Part shown: positions 7,316 to 13,985 of the stretch, piece by piece
How the letters are laid out: each line of letters begins with the position of its first letter
How positions within the stretch are numbered: the stretch's first letter is position 1
NCBI GenBank assembly: GCA_041576015.1
Contig: JBFGLT010000055.1
Location: 1 to 17,364 of the forward strand
DNA from: JABDIY01 sp041576015
GTDB taxonomy: Bacteria; Actinomycetota; Acidimicrobiia; Acidimicrobiales; SZUA-35
DNA: 17,364 nt
Direction of reading: 5' to 3'
Translations under genes and position numbers: made by a program
The notes under the pieces: model-generated
Seen by the model: the letters and a program-made list of their open reading frames with translations, nothing else
Database searches by the model: none
What the model was told of the DNA's origin: nothing

Positions 7316-8109
7316 CCGGCCCGCCCGCCATCGGACTGGTGCTCGGCGCCGGAGGGACACCGGGTGGCGCGTTCATCCGCGCCGGTTTGACCGCCCTGGC
7401 GGCGTCGACCGGCTACCGGCCGGAGATGAGCACCACGGTGATCGGTACCAGCGTGGGTGCGTTGAACGCCGCCCGGATACCAGCCGAACCGTCGATCCCG
7501 CCGCTGGCGGTGGCCGACGCTGTCGGGGACCTGGCCCAGCGGCTGGCGCCAGCGCCTCGGTCTCTGTTCGACCGGCTGATTCCTGCGCCCCGCCAGGTCC
7601 TCGGCCGGCTCGTTGGTCGCCTCGCGCCGCGAGGTTCGCATCGACCCGGCTATCCGGTCGCATCGCCGCCGTACCACCCCGGCGTGCGGGTCGTGTCGTG
7701 CCGGCGAAGCGACGGCTTCCGGCGGATCACCCCGCTCCACCGAGCCACCGACCCGGCCGCCGAACTCTACGCCTCGGCGGCCGTTCCGGCGTTTGTCCCG
7801 CCGGTCCTGCTCGACGGGACCGAACACGTCGACGGAGCGGTGTGGTCGACCACCAACGCCGATCTGATCGGCCCCGCCGACCACGATGTCCTCATCGTGA
7901 TCGCCCCGATGGTGCCCGGCCGCGGTGGCTCCCTCGTGCACCGTGCCCACCGGTCGGCGATGCTGGCCGAGGTCGACCCGTGGGTGCGGGCCGAGAAGCC
8001 GGTGCTGGTTCTGGTTCCCTCCGAGGATGCCCTCATCAACCGATCCGAGACCGAGGCCTTCGCCACCGACGCTCGACGGCAGGTCGAAGCGGCGCTCGTC
8101 GGCGCCTGA
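7312..8109 (+). CDS. Patatin-like phospholipase (serine hydrolase with Ser-Asp dyad)
   Basis: The 265-residue protein shows the complete patatin set in order: the oxyanion-hole glycine loop GAGGTPGG (residues 12-19), the nucleophile elbow GTSVG (Ser47) and the DGA box (Asp174). It also has ASAAVPAFVPPV (156-164), typical of the family just before the DGA. Patatins hydrolyse acyl ester bonds of membrane lipids. No signal peptide is seen, so it should act in the cytoplasm or on the inner face of the membrane. It is a minimal single-domain member. The GTG start overlaps the stop of the methyltransferase gene (GTGA), has no own ribosome binding site, and so depends on translational coupling. The physiological role and lipid substrate cannot be deduced. 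Confidence 0.88.
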   Translation: MTGPPAIGLVLGAGGTPGGAFIRAGLTALAASTGYRPEMSTTVIGTSVGALNAARIPAEPSIPPLAVADAVGDLAQRLAPAPRSLFDRLIPAPRQVLGRLVGRLAPRGSHRPGYPVASPPYHPGVRVVSCRRSDGFRRITPLHRATDPAAELYASAAVPAFVPPVLLDGTEHVDGAVWSTTNADLIGPADHDVLIVIAPMVPGRGGSLVHRAHRSAMLAEVDPWVRAEKPVLVLVPSEDALINRSETEAFATDARRQVEAALVGA

Positions 8110-8119
8110 GGGTCCCGGC

Positions 8120-8148
8120 CCGGCCGGTCAGTCGAAGACGCCGGCCGG
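8120..8148. terminator. Possible bidirectional hairpin downstream of the patatin gene
   Basis: CCGGCCGG at 8120-8127 and again at 8141-8148 can pair as an 8-bp GC stem with a 13-base loop. GGTCCCGG (8111-8118) and CCGGGGACC (8158-8166) can extend it imperfectly. It sits between the convergent patatin and SnoaL genes. No T-tract follows. Confidence 0.35.
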
Positions 8149-8219
8149 CACCACGTCCCGGGGACCGGACTTGTTGCCCTGGCATCGACCCAGCGGCGCG
8201 TGAAGGTGGTCTTCTGCGC
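8128..8219 (-). pseudogene. Possible 3' remnant of an unidentified gene
   Basis: Between the SnoaL stop (8220) and a TGA at 8128-8130 one minus-strand frame reads as protein-like sequence ending CQGNKSGPRDVVPAGVFD. Its third codon positions are mostly G or C, like the real genes here. It has no start codon or domain of its own and upstream it dissolves into the shadow of the SnoaL gene, so if real it is a truncated tail left by a rearrangement. I do not recognise the parent family. It may equally be chance in GC-rich DNA. Confidence 0.22.
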
Positions 8220-9044
8220 TCAGCCGCCGGCTGGCGGCTCGAAGGCCAGGATCTGGCCGTGTTGGTCGACGATGTGGGCCAGGGACACCACCTTGCCGTC
8301 GCTGTCGAACTTCCACAGGTGGATCTCGGTGTCGGCGACCCGTTTGCCGGTCGCCTTGACCACGAGGTCGAACCGGATGATGGCGGCGGTCTGGTCGTCG
8401 CTGGTCAGCATGGCCAGCACCTCGAAGGCGTCGAACCGGAGGTGCTCGTCGACGGTGGCGAAGAACTCCCGTACTCCCTCCCGACCTCGGCGCGCCTCGT
8501 ACCACGGCAGACCCCAGTGGGGGACCTCGACGTCCCAGGCGACATCGTCGGCCAGTTGGTCGAGGATGAACTCGACGTCACCCCGACCGAACGCCTCGTA
8601 GATCGCCGCCACGGTCGTGCGGTGCGCCTCGATGTCGGTGTCCCCGAGGACGCCGAGCTGTTGCATCAGCGCCCCGCTGTCGTAGTACTCCCGTTCCCGA
8701 AAGATCTTGCCGTCCCGCTCCTCGATGACATTGCAGACCGGTAGGTCGACGGACCGGCCGGTTGGTGCGATGCCCTCGAGCTCACCGCGGTGGGTCCCTG
8801 TGGCCCGAAACTCCACGACCGACACGTTGCCCGTGGCGTTCTGGTGGAGGATTTCGAACCGCAGGTCGGGGAACGCTTCGGTGTAGGTCTGCGCTACGGC
8901 GAGAGCGGCCGCCGTCCCGGCCTGCTCGGCCCCGTCGCCGGCGGTGTAGGTGTAGTCGGAATGCAGGAGCGACTCCAACCGGCTCCAGTTCCGCTCGTGT
9001 ACTGCATCCAGCATGGATCGATGAAGTTCGGCCACATTGCTCAT
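8220..9044 (-). CDS. Tandem double SnoaL-like (NTF2-fold) protein
   Basis: The 274-residue product contains two NTF2-fold domains in tandem. Residues 1-130 look like the SnoaL-like polyketide-cyclase or ester-cyclase type: QTYTEAFPDLRFEI, then GIAPTGRSVDLPVCNVIEERDGKIFREREYYD, typical of that group. Residues about 140-265 are a second, more diverged SnoaL or ketosteroid-isomerase-like domain (VAAIYEAFGRGDVEFILDQLADDVAW, then VADTEIHLWKFDSDGKV). The family folds into a small hydrophobic pocket used for isomerisation, hydrolysis or binding; no specific reaction can be assigned. The ATG at 9044 is well fixed: AAGGAG lies 9 bases upstream, and the 26 codons before it in the open frame read as Arg-rich shadow. 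A promoter and hairpin-bearing leader precede it. It is convergent with the patatin gene. Confidence 0.82.
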   Translation of the reverse strand: MSNVAELHRSMLDAVHERNWSRLESLLHSDYTYTAGDGAEQAGTAAALAVAQTYTEAFPDLRFEILHQNATGNVSVVEFRATGTHRGELEGIAPTGRSVDLPVCNVIEERDGKIFREREYYDSGALMQQLGVLGDTDIEAHRTTVAAIYEAFGRGDVEFILDQLADDVAWDVEVPHWGLPWYEARRGREGVREFFATVDEHLRFDAFEVLAMLTSDDQTAAIIRFDLVVKATGKRVADTEIHLWKFDSDGKVVSLAHIVDQHGQILAFEPPAGG

Positions 9045-9053
9045 GGGCCTCGT

Positions 9054-9059
9054 CTCCTT
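9054..9059 (-). promoter_or_regulatory. Strong ribosome binding site of the SnoaL gene
   Basis: AAGGAG on the minus strand lies 9 bases before ATG 9044. It is the clearest Shine-Dalgarno in the window and decides the start against the longer open frame. Confidence 0.75.
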
Positions 9060-9066
9060 GGTCAGC

Positions 9067-9083
9067 GGGCCCCGAATGGGCCC
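9067..9083 (-). promoter_or_regulatory. Leader hairpin upstream of the SnoaL ribosome binding site
   Basis: GGGCCC at 9067-9072 and 9078-9083 form a 6-bp stem with a 5-base loop within the predicted 5' untranslated region, a few bases before the ribosome binding site. It might stabilise the transcript or act as an operator; no known riboswitch is recognised. Confidence 0.3.
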
Positions 9084-9093
9084 TCTCGAGCCG

Positions 9094-9122
9094 ATCATGC
9101 GCCTCCGCGGTAGCGATGTCAC
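9094..9122 (-). promoter_or_regulatory. Sigma-70-like promoter of the SnoaL gene
   Basis: On the minus strand GTGACA (9122-9117, five of six to TTGACA) is followed after exactly 17 bases by CATGAT (9099-9094, four of six to TATAAT). Transcription would start near 9087, giving a leader of roughly 43 bases with a ribosome binding site. This contrasts with the leaderless starts elsewhere in the window. Confidence 0.5.
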
Positions 9123-9167
9123 GCGTCAGATGAGCTGCTACGGCGCTGCCGTGCCGGCCCGTGTGCC

Positions 9168-9183
9168 GGCCTCGGTGGAGGCC
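9168..9183 (-). terminator. Possible terminator hairpin after the SEC-C gene
   Basis: Directly after the SEC-C stop codon, GGCCTC and GAGGCC form a 6-bp stem with a 4-base loop. No T-tract follows, so an intrinsic terminator is possible but unproven. Confidence 0.35.
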
Positions 9184-11238
9184 TCAGCTGTCCATCGCCC
9201 GTCGGGCCAGATCATCGATGTCGAAGCCCACCGAGACCGGACTGCGGAGGTCGATGTCGGCGCCGAGATCGATGGCCGGTCGGAGGATCTCGGCCCGCCG
9301 ACACACCCAGCCGAGGAGCTGCTCCGCGGTCGGTCGAGAGCCGAGCACGACGCGAAGGAGTGCGACGTGGTCCTCGGGGATCCGCAGGTAGGGGCCGACG
9401 GGCGCGAGCTCTCCTCCTCGCTCGACGGTGCGAACCAGCACGGCGTCGCCGTCCTCGAGAGACTCGGCGAGCTCGGCGTCGATGATCGTGGTGCGGTGTC
9501 CCTGGTCGGGGTCGACGAGCTCGACAGCGGCTCCGGCGATCCCCGTCACGTCGAACGCCTCCCGGTGACGGGACGTGTACTGGGACAGGAGCTCGACCTC
9601 GCCGTCGGCGAGGAGCGTCCGCCGGGCCGCCAGATAGGCCGCTGCGCCGCCGCCCTCCACGACGAGCACGTCCTGGACGAACGGTTCGGCCAGGGCCTCC
9701 GGGAAGCTCATGACGCACCATTCGGTGCTGACGATGTCGGCCAGTCGGGACATCTGCGCCGACCAGGGAGGGGAGGTGAGGAACGCCTGAAGCCGGATGT
9801 CGAGCACGTCGACCGCCTCGTCGTCGCCGAGGCGGAGTTGCCGGGCGCAACACGAACGGTACTTGCGGCCCGAACCGCACCGGCACGGGTCTCCTCGCTC
9901 GGCCTGCCGGCGGTCTCGCTCGGCTCGCTCGAACACAGCACGGACGGCGTCACCGACCGGGTGTCCGGGTGCGAGGAGGGTCAGGGCCCGTTCGTGCTGG
10001 CCCTGGTCGAGGAGGAGAAGTCCGAGTTCGTCCCGGACCGGGAGGAACTCTGGATCGGCTGCCGCCGCCGAGTCGAAGTGACCGAGCGCTCCCGCGCCGT
10101 CGCCCAGGCGCAGGTCGATCATGCCGCGAAGGTAGGCGATGGCGGGATGGTCGGGCTCGCTACGGGCCACTGTCTCGACCAGGCGCCGTTGATCCATCCA
10201 CGCCTCGATGGTCGTGGTCGTTCGAGGCTGCCAGACCTCGGCAAAAGCGGCCGCGAGCCGACCGGTGCCGACCGCCGCCGTGAAGGCGGCGGCGTCGATC
10301 AGGTGCCGGCCGCCGGTCCAACGTCGCCACTGATCGACCAGCAGCCGCAGGTGCCGGCTCTCGGCGCGGTCGAGGCCGAACTCGATGACCAGCTCGTCGA
10401 CCTGGCGGTCCACCGCATCCTCGGCACCTGTGACCCACTCCTCCCCCGCTCGCCCCCACTCGCCGTCACGTTCGGCCAGTCCGGCCGCCACCAGCAGGTC
10501 GGTCACCGGGAGGGTGGGAGCCCGGAAGCACCGGTCGTTCAGGAACATGGCAGAGGCGACGAGCGACCGCGCCGAACGTCCCTTCCCCGGTGGCAGCACC
10601 TCGGCAACAGCCGAGCGGAGGGCCGCCACCTCGGCTTCACCGCTGGTCAACCGGTCCGGCCCGATCACCTCGACCGCCAGCTCGTCGGGCGGCAGGAGAC
10701 CGAAGCGTTCGGTCGTGAGTTCGGCGGGCGCCCCTACGACGAGGTACCGACCGGCCGAGCCGAACTCGCGTGGCACCGCGTCGGTCACGAACACCCGGCG
10801 GTCACCGGCGGTCACCGGTACGCCTGCTGGTGGATCGGGAAGGTGGCGTTGAATGCCTGCGAAGACGTGCAGGTCGTCGAGGTGTTCGAGGTCGAGACCG
10901 TCGTCGGTCCGAGCGGTGAACCGGCGACCGGCGACCAGCGACGCGCTGGAGTACACGACATCGTCGACGCCGAACAGGTCGGCTCGCTCGAGGACGGCGT
11001 CGCGCAAAGCACCGATCGGATCGTCGCCGAGCAATGCACCCGGGTCGATGCGCTGGCCGGCTCGCTCGAACGGGGCAGCCGCCGCCAACTCGGCGTGGAG
11101 CTGGGGCAGGGTCAGGAAGCGCCGGCGATCGACGACGTCGACGATGGCCTCGGCCAGAAGCTGGCCCGTCGTCGGGGCCGGTCGAGACTGTTCATCAACG
11201 CCCATGGGGCTCCAGCGGTCGGCGAAGGTCGGTGGCAT
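9184..11238 (-). CDS. Large SEC-C motif, TPR-containing protein of unknown function
   Basis: The 684-residue product has one clear signature: DPCRCGSGRKYRSCC at residues 450-464, the SEC-C zinc-binding motif (C-x-C-x8-C-C) known from the SecA C-terminus and many unrelated proteins. Just before it, about residues 360-430, PAIAYLRGMIDLRLGDGAGALGHF and the next helices look like one or two TPR units. The rest is soluble, acidic and helical with no membrane segment, and I do not recognise the N- or C-terminal parts. In other proteins SEC-C binds zinc and mediates protein contacts. ATG 11238 is used; ATG 11205 (11 residues shorter, GGAG three bases upstream) is possible. The open frame extends further upstream only through Pro/Arg-rich shadow that overlaps ilvE. 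It is divergent from ilvE, with 104 bases between. Confidence 0.75.
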   Translation of the reverse strand: MPPTFADRWSPMGVDEQSRPAPTTGQLLAEAIVDVVDRRRFLTLPQLHAELAAAAPFERAGQRIDPGALLGDDPIGALRDAVLERADLFGVDDVVYSSASLVAGRRFTARTDDGLDLEHLDDLHVFAGIQRHLPDPPAGVPVTAGDRRVFVTDAVPREFGSAGRYLVVGAPAELTTERFGLLPPDELAVEVIGPDRLTSGEAEVAALRSAVAEVLPPGKGRSARSLVASAMFLNDRCFRAPTLPVTDLLVAAGLAERDGEWGRAGEEWVTGAEDAVDRQVDELVIEFGLDRAESRHLRLLVDQWRRWTGGRHLIDAAAFTAAVGTGRLAAAFAEVWQPRTTTTIEAWMDQRRLVETVARSEPDHPAIAYLRGMIDLRLGDGAGALGHFDSAAAADPEFLPVRDELGLLLLDQGQHERALTLLAPGHPVGDAVRAVFERAERDRRQAERGDPCRCGSGRKYRSCCARQLRLGDDEAVDVLDIRLQAFLTSPPWSAQMSRLADIVSTEWCVMSFPEALAEPFVQDVLVVEGGGAAAYLAARRTLLADGEVELLSQYTSRHREAFDVTGIAGAAVELVDPDQGHRTTIIDAELAESLEDGDAVLVRTVERGGELAPVGPYLRIPEDHVALLRVVLGSRPTAEQLLGWVCRRAEILRPAIDLGADIDLRSPVSVGFDIDDLARRAMDS

Positions 11239-11242
11239 GGCG

Positions 11243-11274
11243 ATGCTAAACCACCGCCTGCGCACCACCGGTGG
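11243..11274 (-). promoter_or_regulatory. -10-like box and palindrome upstream of the SEC-C gene
   Basis: TAGCAT on the minus strand (11248-11243) ends 4 bases before ATG 11238, slightly close for a leaderless start, so ATG 11205 with a short leader is an alternative. A perfect 10-bp palindrome CCACCGGTGG at 11265-11274 lies behind it in the divergent spacer and could be an operator, though GC-rich palindromes arise readily by chance. Confidence 0.3.
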
Positions 11275-11307
11275 ATGGTCGGCCCACCTGGGGAGGCGGC
11301 CCCACCT

Positions 11308-11336
11308 CTGACGGGCGGGCGGTGAGCGCGTAGGAT
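11308..11336 (+). promoter_or_regulatory. Leaderless promoter of ilvE
   Basis: CTGACG (11308-11313, four of six to TTGACA) and TAGGAT (11331-11336) are separated by exactly 17 bases. TAGGAT ends 6 bases before the A of ATG 11343, so the transcript should begin at the start codon. No Shine-Dalgarno is present, as expected for a leaderless mRNA. A CCCACCT direct repeat (11283-11289, 11301-11307) lies just upstream. Confidence 0.6.
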
Positions 11337-11342
11337 GCAGAC

Positions 11343-12347
11343 ATGGCCAACGTCGACTCCCCTGCGACCACGAAACCGTTCGGCACCGTCTTCGGAGAGG
11401 TGATGGCAGCGGCGGTGTTCGCCGACGCTGCGTGGGGTGAGCCGGCCATGGTGAGCACCGGACAACTGGTGCTCCACCCCGCGACACACGCGCTGCACTA
11501 CGGGAGCAGCTGCTTCGAGGGGCTCAAGGCGCATCGGCAGCCCGACGGGTCGGTCCGGACGTTCCGGGCTTCTCGCCACGCCGAGCGCATGCACGCCAGC
11601 GCCGAGCGGTTGATGCTGCCGCCACCACCGCTCGAGCTGTTCGAACGGATGGTCTCCGATTCGGTTTCGGCCAACGCCGAGCTCACGCCCGAGCCGCCCG
11701 GATCGCTGTACATCCGCCCGACCCTGATCGGCACCGAGCACAACATCGGGGCGGCCGCCCGGCCCTCCACATCGGCGCTGTTCTACGTTCTGGTGAGCCC
11801 GGTCGGTCAGTACTTCAGCGGCGGGGAGCTCCGCCTGGCGATCGAAACCAAGATCCCGAGGACGACCCCGCAGTTCGGCATGGTCAAGACCGGTGCAAAC
11901 TACGCCATGGCGCTCGGCGTGCTCGCCGATGCCAGGCGCCGATTCAACGCTGATCAGGTGCTGTTCGCCCCCGACGGGTCGGTCGAGGAGACCGGCGCCG
12001 CCAACTTCTTGGTGATCGCCGACGACACCATCGTGACCCCGCCGCTGTCGGACGCCTATCTGCACGGCGTCACGCGGGACACGATCCTCACGATCGCCGA
12101 CTCGCTCGGATTCGAGGTCGAGGAACGGCCACTGCAGGTGAACGAGTTGATCGAGATGGTCGAGCTCCCCACCACCGAGGTGGTGCTCTCGGGCACCGCC
12201 GCCATCGTCGCCCCCGTTGGCACCCTGATCCACGACGGCACCGAGTACCGGGTCGGGGGCGCCGCCGCCTCGTCGCGGACCGCTCGCATCCGCGAGCACG
12301 TCACCCGGATGCAGCAGGGCCGAATCGACCGTCCCGATGGTTGGTGA
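11343..12347 (+). CDS. ilvE: Branched-chain amino acid aminotransferase
   Basis: The 334-residue protein is a fold-type IV PLP aminotransferase of normal length for IlvE. LHYGSSCFEGLKAHR (51-65) is the classic substrate-loop signature, MVKTGANYA supplies the PLP-binding Lys182, and EETGAANFLVI (215-225) holds the glutamate contacting the pyridine nitrogen. The late VVLSGTAAIVAPVG segment (280-293) binds cofactor phosphate. The enzyme interconverts Leu, Ile and Val with their 2-oxo acids using glutamate/2-oxoglutarate in the cytoplasm; D-amino acid or aromatic aminotransferase activity is possible but less likely given the ALHYG...FEG type. The start is fixed by the leaderless promoter at 11331-11336. 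Two crotonase genes follow 51 bases downstream on the same strand, which could link it to branched-chain catabolism. Confidence 0.94.
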   Translation: MANVDSPATTKPFGTVFGEVMAAAVFADAAWGEPAMVSTGQLVLHPATHALHYGSSCFEGLKAHRQPDGSVRTFRASRHAERMHASAERLMLPPPPLELFERMVSDSVSANAELTPEPPGSLYIRPTLIGTEHNIGAAARPSTSALFYVLVSPVGQYFSGGELRLAIETKIPRTTPQFGMVKTGANYAMALGVLADARRRFNADQVLFAPDGSVEETGAANFLVIADDTIVTPPLSDAYLHGVTRDTILTIADSLGFEVEERPLQVNELIEMVELPTTEVVLSGTAAIVAPVGTLIHDGTEYRVGGAAASSRTARIREHVTRMQQGRIDRPDGW

Positions 12348-12371
12348 TCCGGGGCCGTCAACGAGGCACCG

Positions 12372-12392
12372 CCGCCGGCCGGCGGGCACAAT
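12372..12392 (+). promoter_or_regulatory. Palindrome plus -10-like box before the first crotonase gene
   Basis: A perfect 14-base palindrome, CCGCCGGCCGGCGG, occupies 12372-12385. One base later CACAAT (12387-12392) matches four of six -10 positions and ends 6 bases before GTG 12399, allowing a leaderless start. The palindrome would cover the -27 to -14 zone, a usual place for a repressor dyad; alternatively it is an ilvE terminator stem. No clear -35 is present. Confidence 0.35.
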
Positions 12393-12398
12393 GCTCGG

Positions 12399-13196
12399 GT
12401 GAGCCCTTTTCCCTCCGGCAACTACCCAGGTCTGGATCTCGAGTTGAGGGATCACGGCATCTTGTGGATGACGCTGGCCCGTCCCGAGAAGCTCAACGCC
12501 ACCGACGGCGATCTCCATCTGGCCCTCAGCCGCATCTGGGACGACATCGACCGGCATCCCGAGATCCGGGTTGTCGTGGTGACCGGCAGCGGCGAGGCGT
12601 TCTCCGCCGGCGGCGACCTCGACTGGATCTCAGGGATGACGGGCGACTACGACACAATCCGTGGTGTCCTGCGGGAGGCCGGCGACATCGTGTACCGAAT
12701 GCTGCGATGCGAGAAGATCATCATCTCGGCCATCAACGGGGTGGCGGTCGGCGCCGGCTTGGCTGTCGCACTGATGGCCGACATCTCGCTGATGGCGAGG
12801 GAGGCCCGGTTCACCGATGGTCACCTGCGACTCGGCGTGGCGGCCGGGGATCACGCCGCCATCTGCTGGCCCCTCCTCTGCGGGATGGCCAAAGCGAAGT
12901 ACTATCTGATCACTTCGGATTTCGTCGACGGGGAGACCGCCGACCGGATCGGGCTGGTGTCCAAGTCGGTCCCGGCGGCCGACTTGCTCGCCGAGGCCGA
13001 GCGGGTGGCGACCAAGATCGCCACCGGGCCCCAGGATGCGGCACGGTTCACCAAGCGGTCCCTCAACCTGTGGTTCAGTCAGTCCGCTCCCTCCTTCGAT
13101 GCATCGCTCGCGCTGGAGATGCTCAACTTCCTCGGTCCCGACGCGGCCGAGGGCGTCCGCGCGTTGCAGGAGAAACGCCGGCCGGAGTTCGACTGA
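12399..13196 (+). CDS. Enoyl-CoA hydratase/isomerase (crotonase) family protein, atypical active site
   Basis: The 265-residue product has the crotonase fold signatures: AFSAGGDL (67-74) forming the first oxyanion-hole and CoA-binding loop, and INGVAVGAGLAVALMADISLM (112-132). Aligning by eye with rat crotonase through the shared Asp (Asp128) and the xLG motif, the position of catalytic Glu144 is Ala122 and that of Glu164 is His142; an Asp sits nearby in GVAAGDHAA (146-154). The usual water-adding mechanism is therefore doubtful, though actinobacterial paralogues with a GD-H/G pattern are common. Crotonases act on acyl-CoA thioesters in beta-oxidation, branched-chain or aromatic degradation. 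The GTG start lies 6 bases behind a -10-like box. Its stop shares one base with the next ATG. Confidence 0.86.
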   Translation: MSPFPSGNYPGLDLELRDHGILWMTLARPEKLNATDGDLHLALSRIWDDIDRHPEIRVVVVTGSGEAFSAGGDLDWISGMTGDYDTIRGVLREAGDIVYRMLRCEKIIISAINGVAVGAGLAVALMADISLMAREARFTDGHLRLGVAAGDHAAICWPLLCGMAKAKYYLITSDFVDGETADRIGLVSKSVPAADLLAEAERVATKIATGPQDAARFTKRSLNLWFSQSAPSFDASLALEMLNFLGPDAAEGVRALQEKRRPEFD

Positions 13197-13972
13197 TGGA
13201 CCGGACCGTCCTCGAGGTCGACGGCCCGGTCGCCACCATCACCTTCGACCAGCCGGCCCGGCGCAACGCGATGACGCTGCGCATGTGGTCCGGTCTGGAA
13301 GCGGCGTGTGCGGCCCTGACCGGCGGTGAGGAACCGGCGTCACGGGTCGTCGTGCTCACCGGCGCCGGCGACGCCTTCGTCGCCGGGGCCGACATCAGCC
13401 AGTTCGCAAAGGCGAGATCCCATCCCGCGGATCAGGAGCGCTACAACGCCGTCGTCAACGGGTGCTACGCCGCCGTAGCGGCGCTCCCCCAGCCAACCAT
13501 CGCCAAGATTCGAGGATCGTGCGCAGGTGGCGGGGTCGGGATCGCAGTGAGCGCCGACCTGCGCATCGCCGCCGACGATGCAGTGTTCATGGTCCCTCCG
13601 GCCCGGCTGGGCATCGGCTACCCGGCCGACGGCGTCGCTGCACTGGTCCACCTGGTCGGCCCGGCCTGGACCAAACAGCTGATCTACAGCGGCGATCCCG
13701 TCGACGCCCGCACGGCGTTGCGGATCGGACTGGTCAACGAGGTTGTGCCAGCGAGCGCCCTCGACGAGCGGGTGGCCGAGTTGACCACCTCGATCGGCGA
13801 ACGGGCACCGCTCAGCCAGCGGGCCGCCAAGGTGGCCGTGCGGGCGGTCTACGACCCTTCGCTGCGGTCCGAGGCCGACGCCTGGGTGGCCCGCTGCGCC
13901 ACCTCCGCAGACTACGGCGAGGGCATCGCCGCCTTCATGGAGAAGCGCCGCCCTCATTTCGGCGGCTCGTGA
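13196..13972 (+). CDS. Second enoyl-CoA hydratase/isomerase (crotonase) family protein
   Basis: The 258-residue product shows FVAGADISQF (61-70) and RGSCAGGGVGIAVSADLRIA (106-125), the CoA-binding and oxyanion segments of crotonases. The two catalytic glutamates of the hydratase prototype correspond to Gly115 and Pro135 (PPARLG), so both are absent here as well. Related proteins with GYPADG/GYGYDG after ARLG are widespread and annotated as enoyl-CoA hydratase without a proven reaction. The ATG overlaps the upstream TGA by one base (TGATG), and GGAG lies 8 bases upstream inside the previous gene, so the two crotonases form one translational unit and may form a hetero-oligomer or act on successive steps. 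Its 3' end is 13 bases from the convergent stress-protein gene. Confidence 0.86.
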   Translation: MDRTVLEVDGPVATITFDQPARRNAMTLRMWSGLEAACAALTGGEEPASRVVVLTGAGDAFVAGADISQFAKARSHPADQERYNAVVNGCYAAVAALPQPTIAKIRGSCAGGGVGIAVSADLRIAADDAVFMVPPARLGIGYPADGVAALVHLVGPAWTKQLIYSGDPVDARTALRIGLVNEVVPASALDERVAELTTSIGERAPLSQRAAKVAVRAVYDPSLRSEADAWVARCATSADYGEGIAAFMEKRRPHFGGS

Positions 13973-13985
13973 CGGGCGGCAGCGC

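Noticed and set aside
6101..7360. Upstream extension of the O-antigen-ligase frame to 993 codons
   Set aside because: The extra 420 residues are antisense to the methyltransferase gene and lack family features; the first membrane helix begins at ATG 6100.
9037..11325. 762-codon open frame on the plus strand opposite the SEC-C gene
   Set aside because: It is antisense to a gene with a recognisable SEC-C motif, has no domain pattern, and its amino-acid mix (Arg, Gly, Asp, His-rich) is typical of shadow frames in GC-rich DNA. The same holds for long antisense frames at 933-2159, 2459-3817, 4136-5566, 11112-12557, 14282-15832 and 15781-16821.
12341..13195. Extended frame of the second crotonase from 12341
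   Set aside because: It runs in a different frame over the whole first crotonase gene; homology starts at MDRTVLEVDG with GGAG upstream.
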